64,000 nt of DNA from Rhizobium rosettiformans W3 (GTDB taxonomy: Bacteria > Pseudomonadota > Alphaproteobacteria > Rhizobiales > Rhizobiaceae). The position numbers and the translations under genes were made by a program. Shown one piece after another: positions 28,498 to 35,918 of this stretch. Within the stretch, counting starts at the first letter, position 1. Each line of letters starts with the position of its first letter. The stretch is taken from positions 1 through 64,000 of the forward strand of contig NZ_STGU01000015.1 in assembly GCF_004912135.1 (NCBI RefSeq), in the 5' to 3' direction. The notes beneath the pieces were generated by a model. The model made no database searches. It was not told the origin of the DNA and saw only the letters and a list, made by a program, of their open reading frames with translations.

Positions 28498-29340
28498 ATG
28501 GGTTACCGCACACTTCTTGCCATATTGGACACACCGAAAACCACGAAGCAGGTGACGGATTTTACCGTTGCCATCGCCAACCAGTTTCAGGCGCATGTGA
28601 TCGGCGCCCATGCCGAGGCCGTGGCCATGGTGCCGCTGGTCGCGCCCATGGAGATCCCGGATCCCGCCACCGTTCAGGCGCTGCAGGAGATGGCGCATCA
28701 GGAAACCGAGGGCGTCGAGAAGATCTATCGCGAGATCGGCAGCCGCGAGGGCCTGTCCCATGAATGGCGCAGCTTCGTCACCTCCTCGGGCTTCAACTCC
28801 GCCGCGTTGATCGACAGCGCCCGCAGCGTCGATCTCGTCATTGCCGCCCAGGGCGAAGCGGGCATGCTGTCGGAAACCCGGTCGGAGCTTGAAAGCTTCC
28901 TGTTCGAGAGCGGACGCCCGGTGCTGCTCATCCCGCATATCCTGAAGGAGCCGAAACCGATCCGCCGGGTGCTGGTTGCCTGGAACGGCTCGCGCGAGGC
29001 GGCCCGCGCCACCTTCGACGCCCTGCCCTTCCTCAAGGCCGCCGAGGTGGTCGAGATCTTCACGGTCGATGCGTCCGATAGCGCGAATCAGACCGGCGCC
29101 ATGGCCGGCGCCGAGATCGCCGCGTCGCTTGCGCGTCACGGGGTCAATGTCACGCTGACCGCATCGGAAAAGTCCGGGCTCGATCCGGCGATCGCCATCG
29201 AAAACCGGCTGTCGGACAGTTCCATCGACCTCCTGGTCATGGGCGCCTATGGCAACAAGCGCTGGTGGGAAATGCTGTTCGGCGGCGTCACCCGCACACT
29301 GCTCGATTCGATGACGGCGCTGACGCTTCTGTCCCGCTGA
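28498..29340 (+). CDS. Universal stress protein with two USP domains
   Basis: 280 residues with two USP domains in tandem, residues ~1-145 and ~155-280. The second keeps a near-consensus ATP-binding end, LLVMGAYGNKRWWEMLFGGVTRTLL (G-2x-G-9x-G-S/T form), while the first is less conserved there. In alphaproteobacteria such double-USP genes are often induced by low oxygen through FNR/FixK, which the box upstream supports. Start ATG 28498 after AGGAG. Confidence 0.88.
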   Translation: MGYRTLLAILDTPKTTKQVTDFTVAIANQFQAHVIGAHAEAVAMVPLVAPMEIPDPATVQALQEMAHQETEGVEKIYREIGSREGLSHEWRSFVTSSGFNSAALIDSARSVDLVIAAQGEAGMLSETRSELESFLFESGRPVLLIPHILKEPKPIRRVLVAWNGSREAARATFDALPFLKAAEVVEIFTVDASDSANQTGAMAGAEIAASLARHGVNVTLTASEKSGLDPAIAIENRLSDSSIDLLVMGAYGNKRWWEMLFGGVTRTLLDSMTALTLLSR

Positions 29341-29565
29341 TGACGGGGCCTGTTGGCGAGGGAACACGGGCCTTGCCAGAGGCTTCAGATTCCCGCTAAT
29401 AGCAACGGCCAAAGACTGGAACCCTTCAAGGGCGAGCTTCGCGCGGTATCAGCCGCGCGAAACGCGTTTCGGGGCCCGCGCATCGTGGCCCGCTTGGAAG
29501 GATCCGGTTGACGGCGCCGCAGTCCGGCGCGGATCCCATCATCCAGCCAGCGGAGCCCGCATCTC
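29341..29565 (+). other. Structured leader before gpt
   Basis: 225 bases with no coding frame but several strong hairpins: TTCGCGCGG/CCGCGCGAA (29438-29446 with 29453-29461), and GGATCCG (29500-29506) with CGGATCC (29530-29536) enclosing GCGCCG/CGGCGC. The region could be the end of the stress-protein transcript plus a gpt leader. I could not match a known riboswitch class. Confidence 0.5.
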
Positions 29566-30063
29566 ATGTCTCTTCCCGATAAAGCCTTCCCCGTTTCCTG
29601 GGACCAGTTCCACCGTGACGCGCGTGCGCTTGCCTGGCGGCTCGCCGGCCTCGGCCAGGAGTTCCGCGCCATCGTCTGCATCACCCGTGGCGGCCTCGTG
29701 CCGGCCGCGATCATCTCGCGCGAGCTCAACATCCGCCTCATCGAAACGGTCTGCGTCGCCTCCTACCATGACTATGTCAACCAGGGCGAAATGAACCTCC
29801 TGAAGGGCATCACGCCGGAACTGACGGTCAATGGCGGCGAAGGCGTACTGGTGATCGACGATCTCACCGACACCGGCAAGACGGCGCTCGAAGTTCGCGA
29901 GATGATGCCGAAGGCGCATTTCGCCTGCGTCTACGCCAAGCCGAAGGGCGTGCCGACCATCGACACCTTCGTCACCGAAGTCTCCCAGGACACCTGGATC
30001 TATTTCCCCTGGGACATGGGCTTCACCTATCAGGAGCCGATCGCCAAGGGCTCCAAGGGCTGA
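29566..30063 (+). CDS. gpt: Xanthine(-guanine) phosphoribosyltransferase
   Basis: 165 residues, type I phosphoribosyltransferase that salvages xanthine and guanine to XMP and GMP. The PRPP loop [15 protein letters not shown], the [16 protein letters not shown] block and the C-terminal [10 protein letters not shown] are diagnostic for rhizobial Gpt. The ATG at 29566 follows a structured leader; a strong terminator follows the stop. Confidence 0.95.
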   Translation: MSLPDKAFPVSWDQFHRDARALAWRLAGLGQEFRAIVCITRGGLVPAAIISRELNIRLIETVCVASYHDYVNQGEMNLLKGITPELTVNGGEGVLVIDDLTDTGKTALEVREMMPKAHFACVYAKPKGVPTIDTFVTEVSQDTWIYFPWDMGFTYQEPIAKGSKG

Positions 30064-30086
30064 CAGCCAAGATCCTTTCTGCTCCG

Positions 30087-30115
30087 AAAGCCCGCATATC
30101 GACGCGGGCTTTTTT
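30087..30115 (+). terminator. Terminator of gpt
   Basis: Stem AGCCCGC/GCGGGCT (30089-30095 with 30104-30110), 8-base loop, followed by a run of six T. A textbook factor-independent terminator 23 bases after the gpt stop. Confidence 0.92.
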
Positions 30116-30338
30116 ATGCCAGCCGACAAAGCAGAGCAAAGAGACTAGCAAACATTCAGCTCCTTGAGATTTCCAAAGAGAATCGACTGCCTCCCAAGTC
30201 CGCCCGATTCGACGGACATCACAGTCAAGTACTATGAGAATTATTGCCTAGAAATAAGAATAGATGCGGCTCTGCCTGTGAATCAATGTGGGTTGCTGAA
30301 ACGGCTCTTACGAAAAGATCACAATGTGCTTGAGTAAT

Positions 30339-30358
30339 TTCGTCCTTCCTAGGACGAA
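30339..30358 (+). promoter_or_regulatory. Hairpin just upstream of the small membrane-protein gene
   Basis: An 8-bp perfect stem TTCGTCCT/AGGACGAA with a TCCT loop, ending 10 bases before the AGGAG of the 39-residue gene. It may control translation of that gene or end an upstream transcript; neither is shown. Confidence 0.45.
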
Positions 30359-30378
30359 TCGAAGCACAGGAGAAAATA

Positions 30379-30498
30379 TTGGACGACAAACATGAGCTGC
30401 GAATATCCAAAGGTGAAATCGTCGCGAAAGGAGCTATCGCCGTTTTAGTGGTCGGTATCTTATTGATATTGCCCTTGGCAGTCTCTTTGACGACTTGA
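30379..30498 (+). CDS. Small single-pass membrane protein (39 residues)
   Basis: TTG start with AGGAG six bases upstream, then a charged N-terminus (DDKHELRISKGEIVAKG) and one strong membrane helix (AIAVLVVGILLILPLAVSL), ending in TGA at 30496-30498. The reading frame, ribosome site and a following hairpin together look like a real gene. The surrounding 30120-30500 is visibly poorer in GC than the rest of the window, suggesting a foreign or fast-evolving insert. Function unknown. Confidence 0.6.
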   Translation: MDDKHELRISKGEIVAKGAIAVLVVGILLILPLAVSLTT

Positions 30499-30526
30499 CG
30501 GACGATCCACCGCGACGCTGCAATTC

Positions 30527-30552
30527 GAGCCCCGTCGCTTCAGACGGGGCTC
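30527..30552 (+). terminator. Hairpin terminator after the small gene
   Basis: A perfect 10-bp stem GAGCCCCGTC/GACGGGGCTC (30527-30536 with 30543-30552), 6-base loop, then TCTCT. The U tract is weak. The next 186 bases, up to the DUF2231 gene, show nothing I can name. Confidence 0.6.
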
Positions 30553-30738
30553 TCTGCCATCCGGTTAACTTCCCGGATATTTTCTACCAGAAATTCAATC
30601 TCGAATACTGCGCGACAATCAAGGCCGGCTATTTCGTGGGCCGGCCCCAACACAGTCAGTCTTTTCCAGCGAACGGAACAAAAGAGCCCCTCGCCCGTAT
30701 GGCTCTTGTGTTCCACCCCAAACGGTAGAGATCGACTG

Positions 30739-31179
30739 ATGGCCGCCCTCCACTCTCCGCCCACGGCATCGAACGCCTATCCGCTTTCGGCGCTCTTCGT
30801 CCCCTTTCCCTTCGTCAGCTTCACACTGGCCCTGATTACCGACATCCTCTACTGGCGCACCTCGCACCTCATGTGGAGCAATTTCTCCGACTGGCTCTTG
30901 TTCTTCGGCCTCGTCTTCGGCGCGCTCTCCATCATCGCCGGGCTGATCGATCTGGCACGGCCCGCAACCCGCGCGCTTCGCCCCAGCTGGCCGGCGGTCA
31001 TCGCCTATTTCGCCGTGCTGGTGCTCGCCATTCTCAACAGCTTCATTCACGCCGGCGACGGCTGGACGGCGATCGTGCCCTACGGCCTCCTCGTATCGGC
31101 TGTCACCGTGATTGCCATGATCGCCTGCGTCTATCTCACCGCCGAACAGCGTAGCGCCGATGCCTGGAGGACCCCATGA
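30739..31179 (+). CDS. DUF2231 membrane protein
   Basis: 146 residues with four membrane segments. The N-terminal LSALFVPFPFVSFTLALITDILY, then NFSDWLLFFGLVFGALSIIAGLIDL and a His in LNSFIHAGDGW, are DUF2231 features. The stop overlaps the start of the sorbosone-dehydrogenase-like lipoprotein by ATGA, so the two are a translationally coupled pair and may form one redox module at the membrane (inference). ATG at 30739. Confidence 0.85.
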   Translation: MAALHSPPTASNAYPLSALFVPFPFVSFTLALITDILYWRTSHLMWSNFSDWLLFFGLVFGALSIIAGLIDLARPATRALRPSWPAVIAYFAVLVLAILNSFIHAGDGWTAIVPYGLLVSAVTVIAMIACVYLTAEQRSADAWRTP

Positions 31180-32882
31180 ACCGCTCCGAAATCACCCTGC
31201 GCCGCGTCGCGCTTGCCTCCACCGCCCTCCTGGCGCTCACCCTTGCCGGCTGCAGCGATGACAATGGCGATTTCGACGTCTCCAGCCAGATCGGCCCCGA
31301 TCCCGTTCTGCCCGAACCCAGCCAGTCGCTCGTGCCCGACCTGAAGGTCGCCGAGGTCGTCGGCTGGGGCGCGGACGAGACGCCCGACGTCATCGACGGC
31401 TTCACCATCTCCGCCTATGCCCGCGATCTCGCCAACCCGCGCACCGTACACACGCTGCCCAACGGCGACGTGCTCGTTGTGCAGAGCAAGGCACCGCCCG
31501 GCAAGCCGGTCGAGCGTCCGAAGGACGTCATCCGCGGCTTCATCATGTCCATCGCCTCGGGCGGTGGCGGCGGGGATAAACCGACGAACCTCATCACGCT
31601 GCTGCGCGACACCGATCGCGATGGCACCGTCGATGAACGCCATGACCTCCTGACCGATCTCAACTCGCCCTTCGGCCTCGCCTTCGTCGACGACACGCTT
31701 TACGTCGCAGCGGCCGACGCGGTGCTCGCCTATGACTACCAGCTCGGCCAGAACGAGATCACCACGCCGCCGCGCGTGCTCACCCCCTTGCCGGGCGGTC
31801 CGATCAACCACCACTGGACGAAGGATCTGGCGCTCAGCCCCGACGGCCGCTTCCTCTACGCCTCGGTCGGCTCCAATTCCAATGCCGGCGAACGCGGGCT
31901 CGAAGCTGAAAAGGGCCGCGCCGCCATCTGGCAGATCGACCGGGAAACCGGCGCCTCCCGCGTCTATGCGTCCGGCCTTCGCAATCCGAACGGGCTTGCC
32001 TTCAACCCGGACAGCGGTGCGCTCTGGACCGTCGTCAACGAGCGCGACGAGCTCGGCCCCAATCTCGTGCCGGATTACATGACCTCGGTCCAGGACGGCG
32101 CCTTCTATGGCTGGCCCTGGAGCTACTATGGCCAGCACGTCGATCCGCGCCTGCATCCGCCGCGGCCCGATATGGTCGAGCAGGCGATCAAGCCGGATTA
32201 TGCGCTGTCCAGCCACGTGGCGGCCCTCGGCCTTGCCTTCTCCACCGGCATGGCCATGCCGGAAGGTTATGCCAACGGCGCTTTCGTCGGCAATCGCGGC
32301 AGCTGGAACCGCAGCCAGTTCAATGGCTACAAGGTCCTCTACGTACCCTTTGAGAACGGACGGCCTTCCGGCGACCCGACCGATGTCGTGACCGGCTTCC
32401 TCGATGCCGAAGCCGAGGAAGCCCATGGCCGCCCTGTCGGCGTGGGGTTCGACGGCACCGGTGCTCTGCTGATTGCGGATGATGCCGGCAACACCGTCTG
32501 GCGCGTCGCAGCCGAAGGCGCAACGCCGCTCGCCGAACCGATCGGCACGGACCAGATGCCGCCGGGCTCGGCCGTCGCCGAACAGCAGGCTGCAACGGAT
32601 GAGGCTGTCGAGGGCACACCCGCTCCGGCCGACGGCACCACCGCTCCGGCCGACAGCACCAGCCCGGCTCCAGCCGAGGGCACAACGCCGGCTCCCACAG
32701 GCGCCGAGGCTCCGCCACCGCCGGCCGAAGATCCGGCCGTGGCACCGACGCCCGATGCCCCCGCCAATACCGGTGACGGCACGCTGGCACCGCCCACGCC
32801 TTCGCAGACGGATGTGCCCGCAACCGCACCCGAAGGTGGCGTTCAGGATGCGAGCCCGCCGCCTGCACCGATCCAGCCTTAA
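31176..32882 (+). CDS. Sorbosone-dehydrogenase-like lipoprotein with a Pro/Ala-rich tail
   Basis: 568 residues. Lipobox LTLAGC (Cys ~26) makes it an anchored envelope protein. Residues ~65-455 are a six-bladed propeller of the glucose/sorbosone dehydrogenase family: ARDLANPRTVHTLPNGDVLV, HHWTKDLALSPDGRFLYASVG, YASGLRNPNGLAFNP and YGWPWSYYG. Such proteins use PQQ, but no pqq genes are in the window. The final ~110 residues are almost only P, A, T, E and G repeats, like a wall-spanning or linker segment. Coupled to the DUF2231 gene. Confidence 0.88.
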   Translation: MNRSEITLRRVALASTALLALTLAGCSDDNGDFDVSSQIGPDPVLPEPSQSLVPDLKVAEVVGWGADETPDVIDGFTISAYARDLANPRTVHTLPNGDVLVVQSKAPPGKPVERPKDVIRGFIMSIASGGGGGDKPTNLITLLRDTDRDGTVDERHDLLTDLNSPFGLAFVDDTLYVAAADAVLAYDYQLGQNEITTPPRVLTPLPGGPINHHWTKDLALSPDGRFLYASVGSNSNAGERGLEAEKGRAAIWQIDRETGASRVYASGLRNPNGLAFNPDSGALWTVVNERDELGPNLVPDYMTSVQDGAFYGWPWSYYGQHVDPRLHPPRPDMVEQAIKPDYALSSHVAALGLAFSTGMAMPEGYANGAFVGNRGSWNRSQFNGYKVLYVPFENGRPSGDPTDVVTGFLDAEAEEAHGRPVGVGFDGTGALLIADDAGNTVWRVAAEGATPLAEPIGTDQMPPGSAVAEQQAATDEAVEGTPAPADGTTAPADSTSPAPAEGTTPAPTGAEAPPPPAEDPAVAPTPDAPANTGDGTLAPPTPSQTDVPATAPEGGVQDASPPPAPIQP

Positions 32883-32908
32883 GGGCTGACTGTCTCGCTC
32901 TCATCAAG

Positions 32909-32940
32909 AAGGCCCCCCGCCATCGGCGGAGGGCCTATTG
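32909..32940 (+). terminator. Hairpin terminator after the sorbosone-dehydrogenase-like gene
   Basis: Stem of AGGCCC and CGCC facing GGCG and GGGCCT (32910-32936), loop ATC, followed by ATTGATTTC. It lies 26 bases after the stop and before the convergent SRPBCC gene. Confidence 0.65.
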
Positions 32941-32973
32941 ATTTCGGTCTCGTTCTTTTACGGCGGACCTGTT

Positions 32974-33513
32974 TCAGGCCGGAATGCGCCGGTCGTAGTC
33001 GTCCTTCAGCTTCAACCAGCCGTCCCAGAAAGGCTCGGACCGTGTCTCCGTCAGCCTGGCCGCCAGGATATCGAGATGCATGTGCCAGCCGGCTCCGACC
33101 ATCAGCAGGTTTGCCCGGTCCGAGATCCGCCTGTGCGTGACCGTGAGCAGCACCTCGTCGCCCTCTGCCTTCAGATCGAAGGACACCTCGCCGCTTTCGC
33201 CCCAGGTGAAGACGAGCCGCTTGTCCTTCTGCACTTCGAGAACCCGGCTCTTCATCCGCATCTCTTCGCCGAAACCCTCCGGGCGGTTGCCGGGCGGATC
33301 GGTCAGTTCGTCGTTGCGCCAGACGAGTTCGAAGGGTGCGCCCGCCTTCTCTTCCATGGCACCACCAGCCAGCCATTGCCGACGCATGTCGCCTTCTGTG
33401 AGGTAGCGCCAGATCCGCGAGGCGGGCCCGGGCAGCAAGCGTTCGATCACCAGCGTCGCCGGCTCGGTCACGCGACCATAGGGGTTGATGTCCAGTCGTT
33501 GTGTCATCGTCAT
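32974..33513 (-). CDS. SRPBCC (AHSA1-type) domain protein
   Basis: 179 residues of START/Bet v1-like fold: PATLVIERLLPGPASRIWRYL, MRRQWLAGGAME, VFTWGESGEVSFDLKAEG and WHMHLDILAARL. These small cavities bind hydrophobic ligands. The stop of the ArsR gene overlaps this start by ATGA; a second ATG six bases on (33507) is possible. Co-transcription with an ArsR regulator is the standard arrangement for this family. Confidence 0.85.
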   Translation of the reverse strand: MTMTQRLDINPYGRVTEPATLVIERLLPGPASRIWRYLTEGDMRRQWLAGGAMEEKAGAPFELVWRNDELTDPPGNRPEGFGEEMRMKSRVLEVQKDKRLVFTWGESGEVSFDLKAEGDEVLLTVTHRRISDRANLLMVGAGWHMHLDILAARLTETRSEPFWDGWLKLKDDYDRRIPA

Positions 33514-33872
33514 TCTCCATCCTGTCTGTTTCGGGGGAATGCGGCATCCTCCGCACGGAGGAGCCGTTCGAGGACATCCAGCCGGCCGGTCCAGAAGTGC
33601 TCGTAGGCGCTCAGCCACTGGTGGGCGGAGCCAAGCGGCCCCGGATCCAGTCGGCAGAGATGGGTGCGTCCTTTGACCTCGCGCTTGATGAGCCCTGCCG
33701 CTTCGAGCACCTTGATGTGCTTTGAGGCGGCAGCAAGCGACATCGTGAAAGGTTCGGCCAGCTCGCCGACACTCCTTTCGCCATCGACGAGCGCGGCGAG
33801 CATGCGGCGTCGCGTCTCGTCGCCAAGCGCGTGAAAGATCAGGTCCAGAGGATTTTGCGAAAGATCAACCAT
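33510..33872 (-). CDS. ArsR-family repressor
   Basis: 120 residues with one winged HTH: LIFHALGDETRRRMLAALV, ERSVGELAEPFTMSLAAASKHI and IKREVKGRTHLCRLD. No CxC metal motif, so it is not an arsenic sensor. ATG at 33872, since an upstream TTG extension lacks support. Two identical-armed palindromes sit over and upstream of the start, which strongly suggests self-repression. It is followed by the coupled SRPBCC gene. Confidence 0.9.
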   Translation of the reverse strand: MVDLSQNPLDLIFHALGDETRRRMLAALVDGERSVGELAEPFTMSLAAASKHIKVLEAAGLIKREVKGRTHLCRLDPGPLGSAHQWLSAYEHFWTGRLDVLERLLRAEDAAFPRNRQDGE

Positions 33873-33880
33873 GTGGTTGA
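33865..33880. promoter_or_regulatory. ArsR operator, proximal copy
   Basis: TCAACC-N4-GGTTGA with perfect 6-base arms. It covers the ATG of the repressor gene (33872), so binding would block the start of transcription or translation. Confidence 0.7.
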
Positions 33881-33904
33881 ATATCGTCGCGTTCGAAGCG
33901 ATTG

Positions 33905-33920
33905 TCAACCGATTGGTTGA
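33905..33920. promoter_or_regulatory. ArsR operator, distal copy
   Basis: A second TCAACC-N4-GGTTGA, same arms with a different spacer, centred exactly 40 bases from the first (about four helical turns, same face). The -10-like GATATT lies between the two. Confidence 0.7.
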
Positions 33921-33945
33921 ATTTCGTTTTGATCGACGTGTCGCT

Positions 33946-34107
33946 TCAGATGAGAAACAGCCAGCCCAGAACCAGAACCAGGAAAACGCCGCCGATCACA
34001 AGCGACCAGGCCGAGAGCGCAAAGCCCGGCTTCGCCCCGCTGTCGGACTGGGCGCCATAGGCAGTCTCCTGCTGCACTTCCGTCTTCTCGCTACCCAGGT
34101 CTGCCAT
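33946..34107 (-). CDS. Small single-pass membrane protein (53 residues)
   Basis: ATG at 34107 after GGAGG (5 bases), an acidic/Gln-rich N-terminal half (MADLGSEKTEVQQETAYGAQ) and one C-terminal membrane helix (SLVIGGVFLVLVLGWLFLI) running to the stop. It is tail-anchored in shape. It lies between the distal ArsR operator and the DUF1206 gene (divergent, 141 bases). No family recognised. Confidence 0.75.
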   Translation of the reverse strand: MADLGSEKTEVQQETAYGAQSDSGAKPGFALSAWSLVIGGVFLVLVLGWLFLI

Positions 34108-34248
34108 GTGATCCTCCCGCGGCATTTGCCTGAGCGGGAAACACGCCGTCAGCCCATCGGTTCCGGCGGCACCCCATCAGAGTGCGATCGCAGAGGGAAC
34201 CCAGCCTCTCCTCCTCCGTTTTTCTCCGCAGACAAGGAGAGGGTTCTT

Positions 34249-35079
34249 ATGAATACGCGGTCGAAATTTCACCTCATGGCGCGCGCCGGTTATGGCGCAC
34301 GCGGCGTCGTCTTCCTGATGGTTGCCGCACTCGCCCTGTTTTCCGGATTTGCCGGCGCGGAGCCGGATACGAATTCGGCGCTGGAAACGCTCCTGCAGCA
34401 GCCGTTCGGCCGGGTCTGGATCGGCCTGATCGGTCTCGGTCTCGCAGGCTTTGTCGTCTGGCGCCTCGCCCAATCGCTCGCCAATGCCGATGGCCAGGAT
34501 GACGACGCCAAGGGCTATGCCATCCGTGCGGCCCTGTTCGGTAGCGCCATCACCTATGCCGGTCTCGCGATGACCAGCATTCTCATGGCCCTGCAGATGT
34601 CGAATGGCAGTGGCGGTTCGGGTGGAGAAGAAGGCATCGCCGCCTGGGTCATGTCGCAGCCCTTCGGGCGATACCTTGCCGGAATCATCGGCATCGGCTT
34701 CATCGTCGGCGGCATCGTGACGGCCATGAAGGGCATCAAGCGCAGCTTCGGCCGCTATCTCGAACTCGATGCCAAGAAGAATTCGCCCGCCGTGCTGATC
34801 TCGATCTACGGCCTCGTGGCACGCGGCGTCGTCTTCGGCATCATCGGCGTGCTGTTCCTCTATGCCGCCTTCAATGTCGATCCGGAACAGGCCGGCGGTA
34901 TGGCCGAGGCGATGGCCTGGCTGCGAGAACTGCCCTTCGGCGGGATCATCTACGCGGTGGTCGCTCTCGGTCTTGCAGCCTTCGGCATCTACAACTTTGT
35001 CGAGGCGCGCTATCGGCGCATCCAAGCCCCTGAAGCGAGCGATATTCGCCGCCAGCTCCCTCTCGGCCGCGCACACTGA
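34249..35079 (+). CDS. DUF1206 membrane protein
   Basis: 276 residues in three repeats of a two-helix DUF1206 unit, each with a basic -ARxGYGARGVVFLMV or -LVARGVVFGIIGVLFLY opening and a following QPFGRxxxGxIGxG block. Start ATG 34249 after AAGGAGAGGG. Function unknown. Convergent with the oxidoreductase gene. Confidence 0.87.
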   Translation: MNTRSKFHLMARAGYGARGVVFLMVAALALFSGFAGAEPDTNSALETLLQQPFGRVWIGLIGLGLAGFVVWRLAQSLANADGQDDDAKGYAIRAALFGSAITYAGLAMTSILMALQMSNGSGGSGGEEGIAAWVMSQPFGRYLAGIIGIGFIVGGIVTAMKGIKRSFGRYLELDAKKNSPAVLISIYGLVARGVVFGIIGVLFLYAAFNVDPEQAGGMAEAMAWLRELPFGGIIYAVVALGLAAFGIYNFVEARYRRIQAPEASDIRRQLPLGRAH

Positions 35080-35110
35080 ACCTCAAAATAGACGTACGGA
35101 CTCTCGCCCC

Positions 35111-35140
35111 ATTCCGTCACAGCATATCCTGTGACGGAAT
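35111..35140. other. 12-bp perfect hairpin spanning the oxidoreductase stop codon
   Basis: ATTCCGTCACAG (35111-35122) and CTGTGACGGAAT (35129-35140) pair exactly around CATATC. The minus-strand stop codon (35117-35119) and the last four codons of the oxidoreductase lie inside the stem. It is 32 bases past the convergent DUF1206 stop, with no U tract either side. It may end transcription or stabilise 3' ends. Confidence 0.6.
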
Positions 35141-35746
35141 GACGGTAACCCCGCGGGGTGCAGCAATCGCCGCCTCGAGCATGGTGCGGGCAATAGCCTC
35201 AGGTGGATTGGCCTGCAGCGTCGGCGGCAGGATCGGCTTAAGCAAGCCAAGCACTTTCCGTGCCCCCTGCTCCATCGGCCGCGGCTCCGGGCGCGGTCCG
35301 TCGATCAGGCCCGGACGGACGATCACGCAGCTGTCGAAACCGAGTGCCACGATGTCCCGCTCCGTTTCGCCCTTCACGCGACTATAGAAGAAGAGCGACT
35401 TCACATCGGCGCCTTTCGCGGAGTTGAGCACGAAGCTCCGCGCGCCATGCGCTTTCGCGAGCCGCGCGATCTCCAGCGGATAGTCGTGATCGACGCGATG
35501 GAAGCGTTCACGCGATCCGGCCGCCTTGATGGTGGTGCCGAGCGCGCAGATCACGGCATCGACGGCCCAGGTGCTGGGATCCTGCGGAAGCGCCTCGAAG
35601 TCCACGATTGGTGCAGACAATCCTGGCCGCTGCGGCAAGGGTCGGCGGGTTGGCGCGGTGACCGCCGTCACGCGTGGATCGGCCAGCGCCTGATCGAGAA
35701 CATGGCTGCCGACCAGTCCGGTAGCGCCCAACAACAACAGATGCAT
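35117..35746 (-). CDS. NAD(P)-binding oxidoreductase (HTATIP2/YbjT-like)
   Basis: 209 residues of Rossmann-fold: MHLLLLGATGLVGSHVLDQAL (NADP motif GATGxxG), VDAVICALGTTIKAAG, FVLNSAKGADVKSLFFYSRVKGETE and VIVRPGLIDGPRPEPRP. It belongs to the atypical short-chain group near HTATIP2. The ATG at 35746 starts the fold; an ATG 27 bases upstream is possible. Substrate unknown. Confidence 0.85.
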   Translation of the reverse strand: MHLLLLGATGLVGSHVLDQALADPRVTAVTAPTRRPLPQRPGLSAPIVDFEALPQDPSTWAVDAVICALGTTIKAAGSRERFHRVDHDYPLEIARLAKAHGARSFVLNSAKGADVKSLFFYSRVKGETERDIVALGFDSCVIVRPGLIDGPRPEPRPMEQGARKVLGLLKPILPPTLQANPPEAIARTMLEAAIAAPRGVTVIPSQDML

Positions 35747-35858
35747 GGTTCCGCGTCTCCTCGATCCGCTCATTTATCCCTGTCGCGGCCCAGTCGGCGG
35801 CAGCGCCAGACAGACCTCAATGGTCTGACACCTTGCCCGTTTCGTCGCGCAAACGAAA

Positions 35859-35884
35859 GAAGCGCCGCATTTCTGCGGCGCTTC
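35859..35884 (-). terminator. Terminator of the chemoreceptor gene
   Basis: An 11-bp perfect stem GAAGCGCCGCA/TGCGGCGCTTC with loop TTTC; on the minus strand it is followed by TTTCGTTTG. It lies 35 bases after the mcp stop. Confidence 0.88.
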
Positions 35885-35918
35885 CGTACTTCGCTCTTTA
35901 GCGAATTCCCGAAATGGC

